This document shows, in pieces, positions 1 through 5,639 of a stretch of DNA of 13,866 nt. Source of the stretch: an uncultured Oscillospiraceae bacterium. Its GTDB lineage: Bacteria > Bacillota > Clostridia > Oscillospirales > Oscillospiraceae. The notes under the pieces were generated by a model. It did no database searches. It was not told where the DNA came from and was given only the letters and a program-made list of their open reading frames with translations. The DNA lies in contig CALWYM010000052.1 in assembly GCA_944385775.1 (NCBI GenBank), forward strand, positions 1-13,866, written 5' to 3'. Within the stretch, counting starts at the first letter, position 1, and each line of letters starts with the position of its first letter. The position numbers were made by a program, and so were the translations under genes.

Positions 1-89
1 ATAAGGTTTACCGCCGCCGTAAGACAGCCGAAAAAAAGATAGGTTATATATTCCCTGTACTTTCCGTAAAGGTTTGAAATACCTTTCAC
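1..89 (-). CDS. GtrA-like membrane protein, N-terminal fragment cut by window edge
   Basis: Reading the minus strand from a GTG at 87-89 gives 29 residues with no stop, ending inside a hydrophobic stretch at the window edge. They include KYREYITYLFFGCLTAAVNL, which resembles the start of GtrA-family proteins: a short basic-aromatic lead, then the first of about four membrane helices with a glycine and a threonine-rich centre. GtrA proteins are small membrane proteins linked to moving lipid-linked sugars or decorating cell-wall polymers. A GGAAAGAG stretch about 7 bases upstream is a modest ribosome binding site. An in-frame GTG at 126-128 would add 13 residues but lacks a clear binding site. 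The gene lies beyond the glnA terminator, so it is probably a separate unit. The family call rests on a short fragment. Confidence 0.5.
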   Translation of the reverse strand, partial: MKGISNLYGKYREYITYLFFGCLTAAVNL

Positions 90-149
90 ATAATCACTCT
101 TTCCAAAAAACTGTTTTAAGTTTAGCACAGTTTAAGCTCAATTTCCACA

Positions 150-206
150 GAAAAAAAGAAAAAAACTGCCGGACAGGTGAAGACAAAGCCCTGTCCGGCA
201 GTTTTT
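150..206 (-). terminator. Intrinsic terminator of glnA
   Basis: Arms 161-177 and 190-206 are a perfect 17-base inverted repeat with a 12-base loop. The GC-rich core (CTGCCGGACAGG) is flanked by A/T. On the minus strand the stem is followed by two runs of T at about 150-165. It lies about 30 bases after the glnA stop. Confidence 0.9.
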
Positions 207-238
207 ATATAGAGTACAAAAGTGAGCGAGTAAACTGA

Positions 239-1570
239 TTAATAAAGTACAAGGTACTTGTCAAGCTCCCACTGGGAAACTGAAGTGCGGTAGTCATCCC
301 ACTCCTTCTCCTTGCCGGAGATATACTGCTCATAAACGTGCTCGCCAAGAGTCTCCTTAACAAGGGGATCGCCCTTCATGCACTCAATAGCCTCCTTGAG
401 GTTTCCGGGGAGGGTGTCAATGCCCTTCTCGTCTCTGACCTCCTGACCCATGGTAAAGAGGTTCTCACTCATCTCCGCAGGAGGAGTCATGCCCTTCTCA
501 ATGCCGTCAAGACCGGCAGCAAGGCAAAGTGCAAGCTCAAGATAGGGGTTGCATGCCGGATCCGGGCAACGGAGCTCAACTCTGGTTCCCTGACCTCTGG
601 AAGCAGGAATACGGATAAGGGTTGAACGGTTGGAAGCGGACCATGCGATGTAGCAGGGAGCCTCATAGCCGGGAACAAGACGCTTGTAGGAGTTTACAAG
701 TGGGTTAGTTACAGCAGCCATACCCTTCATGTGACTGAGGATACCAGCAATGAAGCTGTGGCAGGTATCGGAAAGACCCTTCTCGCCGTTTGGATCGAAG
801 AAAATATTCTTGCCGTCCTTGAAGAGGGACATATTGGTATGCATACCGGAGCCGTTAATACCGAAAATCGGCTTGGGCATAAAGGTTGCATGAAGACCGT
901 TCTTCTGTGCAATAGTCTTAACCGCAAACTTGAAGGTCATAATGTCATCGGCAGCCTTGAGAGCCTCGCTGTACTTAAAGTCAATCTCGTGCTGTCCCTT
1001 TGCGACCTCGTGGTGGGAAGCCTCAATCTCATAGCCCATTTTCTCAAGGTTCAGGCAGATCTCACGTCTGGTGCTCTCGCCGTGGTCAAGAGGTCCAAGG
1101 TCAAAATAACCGGCTTCGTCGTTGCACTCGGTGGTGGGGTTGCCCTTCTCATCGGTCTTAAAGAGGAAGAACTCGCACTCAGGACCAACATTAAATGAAT
1201 AGCCCATATCAGCAGCCTTCTTCAGCACTCTCTTGAGGATTCCTCTCGGGTCGCCGATGAATGGTGTTCCGTCAGGATTGTATACGTCGCAGATAAGTCT
1301 TGCAACTTTTCCTGACGCAGGTCTCCAGGGCAGGATCTCGAAGGTGTCAAGATCAGGATAAAGATACTGGTCAGACTCATTGATTCTTACAAATCCCTCA
1401 ATGGAGCTGCCGTCGAACATAATCTGATTGTTAACTGCCTTTTCAATCTGAGAAGCGGTGATAGCTACGTTCTTAAGCTGACCGAAAATGTCGGTGAACT
1501 GCATACGGATAAACTCAACGTCCTGATCGTTCACCATGCGGATAATATCTTCCTTAGTGTACTTTCCCAT
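239..1570 (-). CDS. glnA: Glutamine synthetase type I-alpha
   Basis: Makes L-glutamine from glutamate, ammonia and ATP in the cytoplasm, the main entry of ammonia into metabolism. The 443-residue protein matches the usual GSI-alpha length. Visible family blocks in order are FDGSSIEGF (52-60) followed by Arg62, NVGPECEFFLF, SHHEVAKGQHEIDF, GSGMHTNMSLF, KRLVPGYEAP, and NRSTLIRIPASRGQGTRVE. Arg62 matches by number the residue used for glutamine feedback in the Bacillus subtilis enzyme. The segment equivalent to the adenylylation loop of GSI-beta reads ENLFTMG, with Phe where the modified Tyr would be, so adenylylation is not expected. The start chosen is the ATG at 1568-1570, because AAAGGAG lies just upstream and the protein then begins MGKYTKEDI like other GlnA proteins; an upstream in-frame start would begin inside that binding site. 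It has its own consensus promoter, a 100-base structured leader and a strong terminator. No glnR gene is adjacent. Confidence 0.97.
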   Translation of the reverse strand: MGKYTKEDIIRMVNDQDVEFIRMQFTDIFGQLKNVAITASQIEKAVNNQIMFDGSSIEGFVRINESDQYLYPDLDTFEILPWRPASGKVARLICDVYNPDGTPFIGDPRGILKRVLKKAADMGYSFNVGPECEFFLFKTDEKGNPTTECNDEAGYFDLGPLDHGESTRREICLNLEKMGYEIEASHHEVAKGQHEIDFKYSEALKAADDIMTFKFAVKTIAQKNGLHATFMPKPIFGINGSGMHTNMSLFKDGKNIFFDPNGEKGLSDTCHSFIAGILSHMKGMAAVTNPLVNSYKRLVPGYEAPCYIAWSASNRSTLIRIPASRGQGTRVELRCPDPACNPYLELALCLAAGLDGIEKGMTPPAEMSENLFTMGQEVRDEKGIDTLPGNLKEAIECMKGDPLVKETLGEHVYEQYISGKEKEWDDYRTSVSQWELDKYLVLY

Positions 1571-1672
1571 ATTTCCCTCTCCTTTCAAAGTAAGGCAAAA
1601 ATAAATTTTAAAACTAAAAAAGAGAGAAGAGGGAACCCCGGCATATCCGGGAGAGCTCCTTTACTCTCAACG
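1571..1672 (-). promoter_or_regulatory. Structured 5' leader of glnA with competing hairpins
   Basis: About 100 bases separate the predicted transcription start (near 1672) from the glnA ATG. On the minus strand GAGAG (1664-1668) can pair with the nearby CTCTC (1651-1655), followed by a second hairpin CCCGG-ATATG-CCGGG. Alternatively GAGAG can pair with a distal CTCTC (about 1622-1626) that is followed directly by a run of about six T, which would act as a weak terminator-like stem. The layout suggests attenuation or protein-controlled antitermination. It does not fit the ANTAR hexaloop rule cleanly (the loop is five bases), and I cannot assign a known riboswitch class. Confidence 0.4.
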
Positions 1673-1678
1673 CAATGC

Positions 1679-1708
1679 ATTATATTATTCTTTTTACCCC
1701 TTTGTCAA
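1679..1708 (-). promoter_or_regulatory. Sigma-A promoter of glnA
   Basis: On the minus strand TTGACA (1703-1708) and TATAAT (1679-1684) are both perfect consensus, with an 18-base spacer. This predicts a start near 1672. I saw no GlnR/TnrA-type box (TGTNA-N7-TNACA) over or near it. Confidence 0.85.
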
Positions 1709-1789
1709 TAGAAAACTTCATTTTTGGAGACGTTCACAAAGGGATTTTTTCGATTTTGCAGGGAAACAATCATTCTGCCAGTGAGCTCA

Positions 1790-2626
1790 TTAAAGCTGCA
1801 AATCCTCATCAAGAATTTCTCCGCGGCAAACCGTATTTGTGGGACCTGTAAGGAAAACCTCCTTCTCGCCGTTTTTTTCCTTAACGGTTACGAAAAGATC
1901 ACCGCCCGGCACAGAAACCAAAACGTTACTGCCGGACACAATTCCTCTGTCCGTAAGAGCTGCCACCGTTGCGCCGCTGCCGGTACCGCAGGCAAGGGTA
2001 AAGTCCTCCACGCCACGCTCAAAGGTTTTTGCCTTAAGGCTGTTTTCGCGCTCCAGGTGTACAAAGGTCACGTTGGCTCCCTTGGGGAAATCCTTCCAGA
2101 AACGAATCTGTCTACCCACCTCACGGAGCTTATCCTCAGGTATCTTTTCCCAGTCCATGTAAACTACGGCGTGGGGCATACCGGGCACGCCCAGCTCCAC
2201 ATAGGAAACGTCGTATTCGTCCCCCATTGCCGTTACCTTAACGCCATGCTCAATAAGGGATGGACTGTTAAGCCGGATTGTGTATAGCCTTTCGGAGACT
2301 CTTTTTCCCACAACGGTGCCGGAAACAGTCTCGATACGCTGCTCCTCCCCGGAACAAAGCCCGTTATCGTGACCGTATCTTGAAATGCACCTTGCGCCGT
2401 TACCGCACATCTCAGCTTCGGAGCCGTCGTTATTATAGAAAAGCATTTTAAAATCTCCGTCAGCCTCCGGCTTCTCTATCACCATAAGCCCGTCCGCCCC
2501 TACGGACAGCTTCCTTGTACAAATGCGCCTTGCCAGGTCGCTGAGCTTTTCAAGGGGAATTTTTTCCTCAATATTATTTATTATGATAAAGTCGTTTCCA
2601 GCGCCCTGCATTTTAGTAAATTTCAT
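1790..2626 (-). CDS. dapF: Diaminopimelate epimerase
   Basis: Converts LL-diaminopimelate to meso-diaminopimelate, the precursor of lysine and of the peptidoglycan cross-link residue. The enzyme is cytoplasmic and cofactor-independent. The 278-residue length is normal. The N-terminus MKFTKMQGAGNDFI is the family opening. The two catalytic cysteines are both present: Cys74 in MCGNGARC and Cys213 in LACGTGSGAT. The ATG at 2624-2626 is preceded by a GAGAGG sequence about 10 bases away, a modest ribosome binding site. It follows ruvX after 75 bases containing a promoter-like sequence, so it may be transcribed both from upstream and on its own. No clear terminator follows, so some readthrough towards glnA is possible. 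Confidence 0.96.
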   Translation of the reverse strand: MKFTKMQGAGNDFIIINNIEEKIPLEKLSDLARRICTRKLSVGADGLMVIEKPEADGDFKMLFYNNDGSEAEMCGNGARCISRYGHDNGLCSGEEQRIETVSGTVVGKRVSERLYTIRLNSPSLIEHGVKVTAMGDEYDVSYVELGVPGMPHAVVYMDWEKIPEDKLREVGRQIRFWKDFPKGANVTFVHLERENSLKAKTFERGVEDFTLACGTGSGATVAALTDRGIVSGSNVLVSVPGGDLFVTVKEKNGEKEVFLTGPTNTVCRGEILDEDLQL

Positions 2627-2672
2627 TTAAAATCGCCTCTCGCTTTAATATTTAAGTCAAAAGAACAGTTTC

Positions 2673-2701
2673 ATATTACCACACCCGTAAAGCTTTGGCA
2701 A
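2673..2701 (-). promoter_or_regulatory. Candidate extended -10 promoter for dapF
   Basis: On the minus strand TTGCCA (2696-2701) is spaced 17 bases from TAATAT (2673-2678), which is preceded by TGG, an extended -10. It directly abuts the ruvX stop codon. The -10 is only 4 of 6 but the TGn element compensates. This would give dapF expression independent of the upstream genes. Confidence 0.45.
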
Positions 2702-3112
2702 CTATCTTATGCTTTGCAGATACCCCTCCAAAATCAGCGTCGCGGCCACGGCGTCAACCTTATTTTTGCGCTTTTTTCCGTGACGGTCATTGGCGGTAAG
2801 TATTCTGTGGGCGTCCACAGTTGTAAGACGCTCGTCCCACATGACAACTTCAATACCTGTCACCTCGCCGAGGAGCTTTCCGAATTCCATACTTTTTTCA
2901 GCTCTCGGTCCTTTGCTGCCGTCCATATTCACCGGATTTCCCAGAACTATCAGGGAAACCTGACGGCTTTTAGCCTCTTTCCCTATCTCCTCCGCAAGAG
3001 CCTGACTGTTCCACTGGTCAATAGTCCACGCGTCGCCGGCGATGACGCCCAAAAGGTCCGACACCGCAATGCCTGTCCGCCTGTCGCCGTAGTCCACAGC
3101 CATAATCCTCAT
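2702..3112 (-). CDS. ruvX: Holliday junction resolvase-like nuclease RuvX/YqgF
   Basis: RNase H-fold protein of the YqgF/RuvX family. Family members are implicated in 16S/pre-16S rRNA 5'-end processing and proposed as alternative Holliday junction resolvases. The 136-residue length is standard. The opening MRIMAVDYGDRRTGIAVSD carries the first acidic residue (Asp7); VLGNPVNMDG, VVMWDERLTT (Asp93/Glu94) and NKVDAVAA (Asp120) supply the remaining conserved blocks. The ATG at 3110-3112 is chosen because it reproduces the MRI opening of the family, with GGGGGAAAG just upstream; a second ATG three codons in is possible. It starts 14 bases after the reductase gene ends, so the two are almost certainly co-transcribed. 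Confidence 0.93.
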   Translation of the reverse strand: MRIMAVDYGDRRTGIAVSDLLGVIAGDAWTIDQWNSQALAEEIGKEAKSRQVSLIVLGNPVNMDGSKGPRAEKSMEFGKLLGEVTGIEVVMWDERLTTVDAHRILTANDRHGKKRKNKVDAVAATLILEGYLQSIR

Positions 3113-3126
3113 CTTATCTTTCCCCC

Positions 3127-3843
3127 TTAAACGCTAAAGCCGCCGTCGGCGCTTATTACCTGTCCCGTAATAAATTCCGCCCTGTCGGAAGCCAAAAAGG
3201 CACAGAGCTCCGCCACGTCCTCAGGCTTTCCCAGCCGCATTACCGGCGTATCATACCGCAGCTCCTCAAGCGTTTTGTCGTCAAGTTCACTGTTCATGTC
3301 GGTATCAATAACGCCGGGAGCAATACAGTTTACCGTTATGCCCGAGGGTCCCAGCTCTTTAGCCAGCGCTTTAGTCATGCCGATAAGGGCAGCCTTTGAC
3401 GCTGAATATGCCACCTCGCAGGACGCGCCGCGTACCCCCCACATGGAGGATATTATAATAATCCTGCCCCAGTGCTCACGGACCATATAGGGCACAGCAT
3501 GGCGGCAGACATTATACGCTCCGTCAACATTTACTGAAAAAATTTCCCGCCAGTCCTCAGGCTCCGTTTCGGTAAAAAGCTTAATCTGGCTTATTCCGGC
3601 GTTTACAACCAGTACTCCGGCGCCGCCTGCGCCTTTCACAAGCTCGCAAACCTTATCATAATCACGGACGTCGGCTTTTACCGCCCTGCCGGAAATCTCC
3701 TCCGCCAGAAGCTCCGCCGCCTCGCGGCTTTTGTTGTAGTTCACCGTTACATAAAAGCCCTCTCTTCCAAGGGCAAGGCAGCAGGCTCTGCCTATTCCTC
3801 TTGAGCCGCCTGTTACAATAGCTCTTTTCCTAAATTCCGTCAT
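3127..3843 (-). CDS. SDR reductase, probably EF-P 5-aminopentanone reductase type (FabG-like)
   Basis: A 238-residue classical short-chain dehydrogenase. The Rossmann motif TGGSRGIG (11-18), NAG (81-83), catalytic Ser133 in ISS, Tyr146 and Lys150 in YSASK, and the C-terminal ITGQVISADGG block are all present, so it should be an active NAD(P)H oxidoreductase. Generic annotation would be 3-oxoacyl-ACP reductase (FabG). However, SSMWG followed by GASCEVAYSASKAALIG is, from memory, characteristic of the clostridial branch annotated as YmfI-type reductase, which finishes the 5-aminopentanol modification on elongation factor P. No fatty-acid synthesis genes are nearby, which fits that alternative. 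The ATG at 3841-3843 overlaps the bofA stop in an ATGA arrangement, implying translational coupling; its own ribosome binding site is weak. Confidence 0.85.
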   Translation of the reverse strand: MTEFRKRAIVTGGSRGIGRACCLALGREGFYVTVNYNKSREAAELLAEEISGRAVKADVRDYDKVCELVKGAGGAGVLVVNAGISQIKLFTETEPEDWREIFSVNVDGAYNVCRHAVPYMVREHWGRIIIISSMWGVRGASCEVAYSASKAALIGMTKALAKELGPSGITVNCIAPGVIDTDMNSELDDKTLEELRYDTPVMRLGKPEDVAELCAFLASDRAEFITGQVISADGGFSV

Positions 3844-4157
3844 AGCATACTAAGCCACCTAAGGGCAAACATTACGCAAACCCCCGGCACACCGAAAATT
3901 GCCACTATTATCGCGTTTACCCAGTTTACTCCCAGTGTAACGCCGATAAAGCCGCCCAGATAGTTTACGGCGATAAGTGATACAAAGCCCAAAACAGTGT
4001 TTACCGCCAGTTTTAAAAGCATTCTCAGAGGCTTTGTCAGTATATAAAAGGCAAGCAGCCCCAGTACCGCCACTATTATAAGGCTCGTTATGTTGTCCAT
4101 CGCCGAAAGCTTTTCTACGGCGTCTTCAACTATACCTTCAACAATTTCAGTATTCAT
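3840..4157 (-). CDS. bofA: Pro-sigmaK processing inhibitor BofA-like membrane protein
   Basis: A 105-residue integral membrane protein. Hydrophobic segments run at about 23-41, 47-70 and 75-100. The C-terminal half (LGGFIGVTLGVNWVNAIIV, then FGVPGVCVMFALRWL) has the glycine pattern and G-x-PG block of the BofA family. In Bacillus, BofA holds the SpoIVFB protease inactive in the outer forespore membrane until pro-sigmaK must be cleaved. Many clostridia keep bofA-like genes even when sigmaK processing differs, so the exact role here is uncertain. The start is the ATG at 4155-4157, because GGAGG lies five bases upstream; an upstream in-frame TTG would fall inside that site. It sits 19 bases after the PAP2 gene and its stop overlaps the start of the next gene. 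Confidence 0.82.
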   Translation of the reverse strand: MNTEIVEGIVEDAVEKLSAMDNITSLIIVAVLGLLAFYILTKPLRMLLKLAVNTVLGFVSLIAVNYLGGFIGVTLGVNWVNAIIVAIFGVPGVCVMFALRWLSML

Positions 4158-4176
4158 CTTGTCCTCCAAACCTTTT

Positions 4177-4794
4177 TTATATTTCTATTCCGCTTCCGCC
4201 CCGTCTATTACAAAGGCTTTTATAAAGCATTACTCCAAGCCTTGCGCCAATAATTCCGGCCGCTGTTCCCACAATAAAGCCGCCTAAAATATCAGAGGGA
4301 TAGTGGACAACAAAATAGAGCCTGGAAAATCCCATGGCAATTTCATAGGCTATAAGCCACAACGTCCTTTTTCCGCCGGTTATCATTATTGCCGTGGAAA
4401 AGGCACAGCAGGCCGTCATATGTCCCGACGGAAAGGACCCGTCCCGCTCAGTAAGTGAGCCCATAACAGTCCACATCTGCCTTAAAACCTGGTGCATTTC
4501 GTAGGGACGCACTCTGTCTATAATATTTTTCAGAAGAATATTCGTGAAAACCGCCCCCACAGCAAGGGCGACTATGGCGCAAAGACCCTGCTTTCTCGTC
4601 CTTCTCCACCCTATAAGGCAAAGTGATACAATAATCAAAAATATGCCGCCGTTTCCCGTATATGTTACGGCAGTCATGGGTATTTTAAGCCACGCACCTG
4701 CCTGAAGGGCGATTTTATGTACCCACTGTAAAATCTCCATATCAAAACCATAAAAGGTCCGGCTTATAAACTCCGCCGCCTGTGTCGGTTCCAT
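4177..4794 (-). CDS. PAP2-family membrane phosphatase
   Basis: A 205-residue multi-pass membrane protein with all three phosphatidic-acid-phosphatase type 2 motifs: K89-N-I-I-D-R-V-R96-P (KxxxxxxRP), PSGH at 122-125, and S-R158-LYFVVH164-YPSD. Hydrophobic segments at about 49-64, 70-90, 125-160 and 170-192 surround them, placing the active site at the outer membrane face. Such enzymes dephosphorylate lipid phosphates. In Gram-positives a common substrate is undecaprenyl pyrophosphate (BcrC-type), which would link it to peptidoglycan synthesis, but the sequence alone does not fix the substrate. The ATG at 4792-4794 follows GAGGTG with good spacing. It is the first gene of the run PAP2, bofA, SDR, ruvX, and lies about 70 bases beyond the terminator of the candidate RNA. 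Confidence 0.9.
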   Translation of the reverse strand: MEPTQAAEFISRTFYGFDMEILQWVHKIALQAGAWLKIPMTAVTYTGNGGIFLIIVSLCLIGWRRTRKQGLCAIVALAVGAVFTNILLKNIIDRVRPYEMHQVLRQMWTVMGSLTERDGSFPSGHMTACCAFSTAIMITGGKRTLWLIAYEIAMGFSRLYFVVHYPSDILGGFIVGTAAGIIGARLGVMLYKSLCNRRGGSGIEI

Positions 4795-4864
4795 AGCTTC
4801 ACCTCAGCTTAAGATATAGCTCATTACAGTTTACCACAATCTTTCCCATCTTAAAAGCAAAAAA

Positions 4865-4903
4865 TTAAAAAAGAAATTACCCGGAGGCACATTCACCTCC
4901 GGG
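4865..4903 (-). terminator. Intrinsic terminator of the candidate small RNA
   Basis: CCCGGAGG (4880-4887) and CCTCCGGG (4896-4903) form a perfect 8-bp GC-rich stem with an 8-base loop. On the minus strand it is followed by a T-rich tail with a run of six T. It also stops any readthrough from the dCMP deaminase gene. Confidence 0.85.
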
Positions 4904-4978
4904 CATAAAATAGGGTTGTGGGATAAAGATAAGATACAAGCCGCCTTACCTTGCAAATTGGAAGGTTCGGTGAGCTTT
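4865..4978 (-). ncRNA. Candidate small RNA or attenuated leader, about 110 nt
   Basis: There is no ORF here, yet the segment has a complete transcription unit on the minus strand: a promoter ending at 4985, a predicted start near 4978, a hairpin and a terminator. The 5' hairpin closes AAGC (4974-4977) with GCTT (4938-4941) and has an inner CCTT/AAGG stem around a loop that exposes CCTTCC (4960-4965). Next comes an unstructured pyrimidine-rich linker containing TCCC and ACAACCC, then the terminator stem. Exposed C-rich motifs of this kind are used by Gram-positive sRNAs to bind Shine-Dalgarno regions. Alternatively it is an attenuator for the PAP2 gene, whose start lies about 70 bases beyond the terminator; CTTCC in the loop could pair with GGAGG in the terminator's first arm. 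It does not resemble 4.5S, tmRNA or a tRNA. Confidence 0.5.
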
Positions 4979-4984
4979 AAGCTT

Positions 4985-5013
4985 ATAATACAGCTATTTA
5001 CTTAATTTGTAAA
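4985..5013 (-). promoter_or_regulatory. Sigma-A promoter of the candidate small RNA
   Basis: On the minus strand TTTACA (5008-5013) lies exactly 17 bases from TATTAT (4985-4990); each differs from consensus at one base. The promoter lies after the dCMP deaminase stop and before the terminator, so its product must be the non-coding segment or a PAP2 leader. An inverted repeat (4994-5001 with 5009-5016) overlaps the -35 and could be an operator. Confidence 0.65.
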
Positions 5014-5042
5014 TAGGAGCTTTTGTCGAAGAAACACTACTT

Positions 5043-5516
5043 TTAAATAGAGTCGTCGTTTTCAATCCACTCGTTTGTATCGGTGACAGTCCACTGTCCA
5101 TCGTCGCCCACTCTGGCATACACTTTTGATATACCGGCGTTTATTATCATTCTTCGGCACATGGAGCATGGCGTTGTGTCGGTAAGCCTTTCCCCTGTTT
5201 TGGCGCTTCTGCCTGCAAGGTAAAGGGTGGCGCCGATACAGTCACGTCTTGCGGCGGAGATTATGGCGTTTGCCTCGGCATGGACGCTGCGGCAAAGCTC
5301 GTACCTCTCTCCGGAGGGGATTCTAAGCTCCTCTCTTTTGCAAACCCCCAAATCCATACAGTTTTTCCTGCCCCTGGGCGCTCCGTTATACCCGGTGGAG
5401 ATAATCTCGTCCTCACGGACGATAATGGCACCGTAGTGGCGTCTTATACAGGTGGATCGCTCGGCAACGGTTTCTGCAATGTCAAGGTAATAGTTTATTT
5501 TATCACGTCTTTCCAA
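5043..5516 (-). CDS. Deoxycytidylate (dCMP) deaminase, ComEB family
   Basis: Deaminates dCMP to dUMP in the cytoplasm, feeding thymidylate synthesis. The zinc site of the cytidine/deoxycytidylate deaminase fold is complete: His79 and catalytic Glu81 in HAEANA, and Cys117/Cys120 in PCSMC. The preceding STGYNGAPRGRKNC block is typical of dCMP deaminases. Length is 157 residues. The start is taken as the TTG at 5514-5516: GGGAGG lies seven bases upstream and the protein then begins MERRDKINYYLDIAE, as family members do. A TTG six codons earlier (5532-5534) would put the ribosome binding site inside the gene. It has its own promoter and is followed by non-coding sequence, so it is monocistronic. 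In Bacillus the homologue is comEB, but no comEA or comEC is nearby. Confidence 0.93.
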   Translation of the reverse strand: MERRDKINYYLDIAETVAERSTCIRRHYGAIIVREDEIISTGYNGAPRGRKNCMDLGVCKREELRIPSGERYELCRSVHAEANAIISAARRDCIGATLYLAGRSAKTGERLTDTTPCSMCRRMIINAGISKVYARVGDDGQWTVTDTNEWIENDDSI

Positions 5517-5548
5517 AAAAAGACCTCCCGTCAATCTGATTTTTATTT

Positions 5549-5578
5549 ATTGTAACATTTTCACCTCCCGCCGGTCAA
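5549..5578 (-). promoter_or_regulatory. Sigma-A promoter of the dCMP deaminase gene
   Basis: On the minus strand TTGACC (5573-5578) and TACAAT (5549-5554) each match consensus at 5 of 6 positions, with an 18-base spacer. The predicted start near 5542 leaves a short leader containing the GGGAGG site. Confidence 0.65.
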
Positions 5579-5580
5579 TA

Positions 5581-5619
5581 CAAAAAAAGACAGGCACGGG
5601 GAAGATTTCCCGTGCCTGT
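5581..5619 (-). terminator. Intrinsic terminator of the SpoIIQ-like gene
   Basis: An 11-bp perfect stem, ACAGGCACGGG (5590-5600) with CCCGTGCCTGT (5609-5619), and an 8-base loop. On the minus strand a run of seven T follows. It lies about 20 bases after the stop of the M23 gene. Confidence 0.9.
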
Positions 5620-5639
5620 ACTGTAAGGCTTATTTATTT

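Noticed and set aside
338..1198. Plus-strand ORFs of 95 and 155 codons opposite glnA
   Set aside because: They are antisense to a certain gene, have no ribosome binding site or recognisable domain, and arise from the codon pattern of glnA.
1724..2287. Plus-strand ORF of 187 codons opposite dapF
   Set aside because: It mostly overlaps dapF, which has both catalytic cysteines and full length; no supporting promoter or ribosome binding site.
4865..4978. The candidate RNA as 4.5S, 6S, tmRNA or tRNA
   Set aside because: It lacks the SRP tetraloop domain, the long closing stem and bubble of 6S, the tmRNA tag frame and any CCA-type cloverleaf, and is too short for 6S.
4994..5016. CTATTTAC/GTAAATAG inverted repeat considered as a terminator for the dCMP deaminase gene
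   Set aside because: AT-rich 8-bp stem with no T run after it on the minus strand; it overlaps a -35 box, so an operator or chance repeat is more likely.
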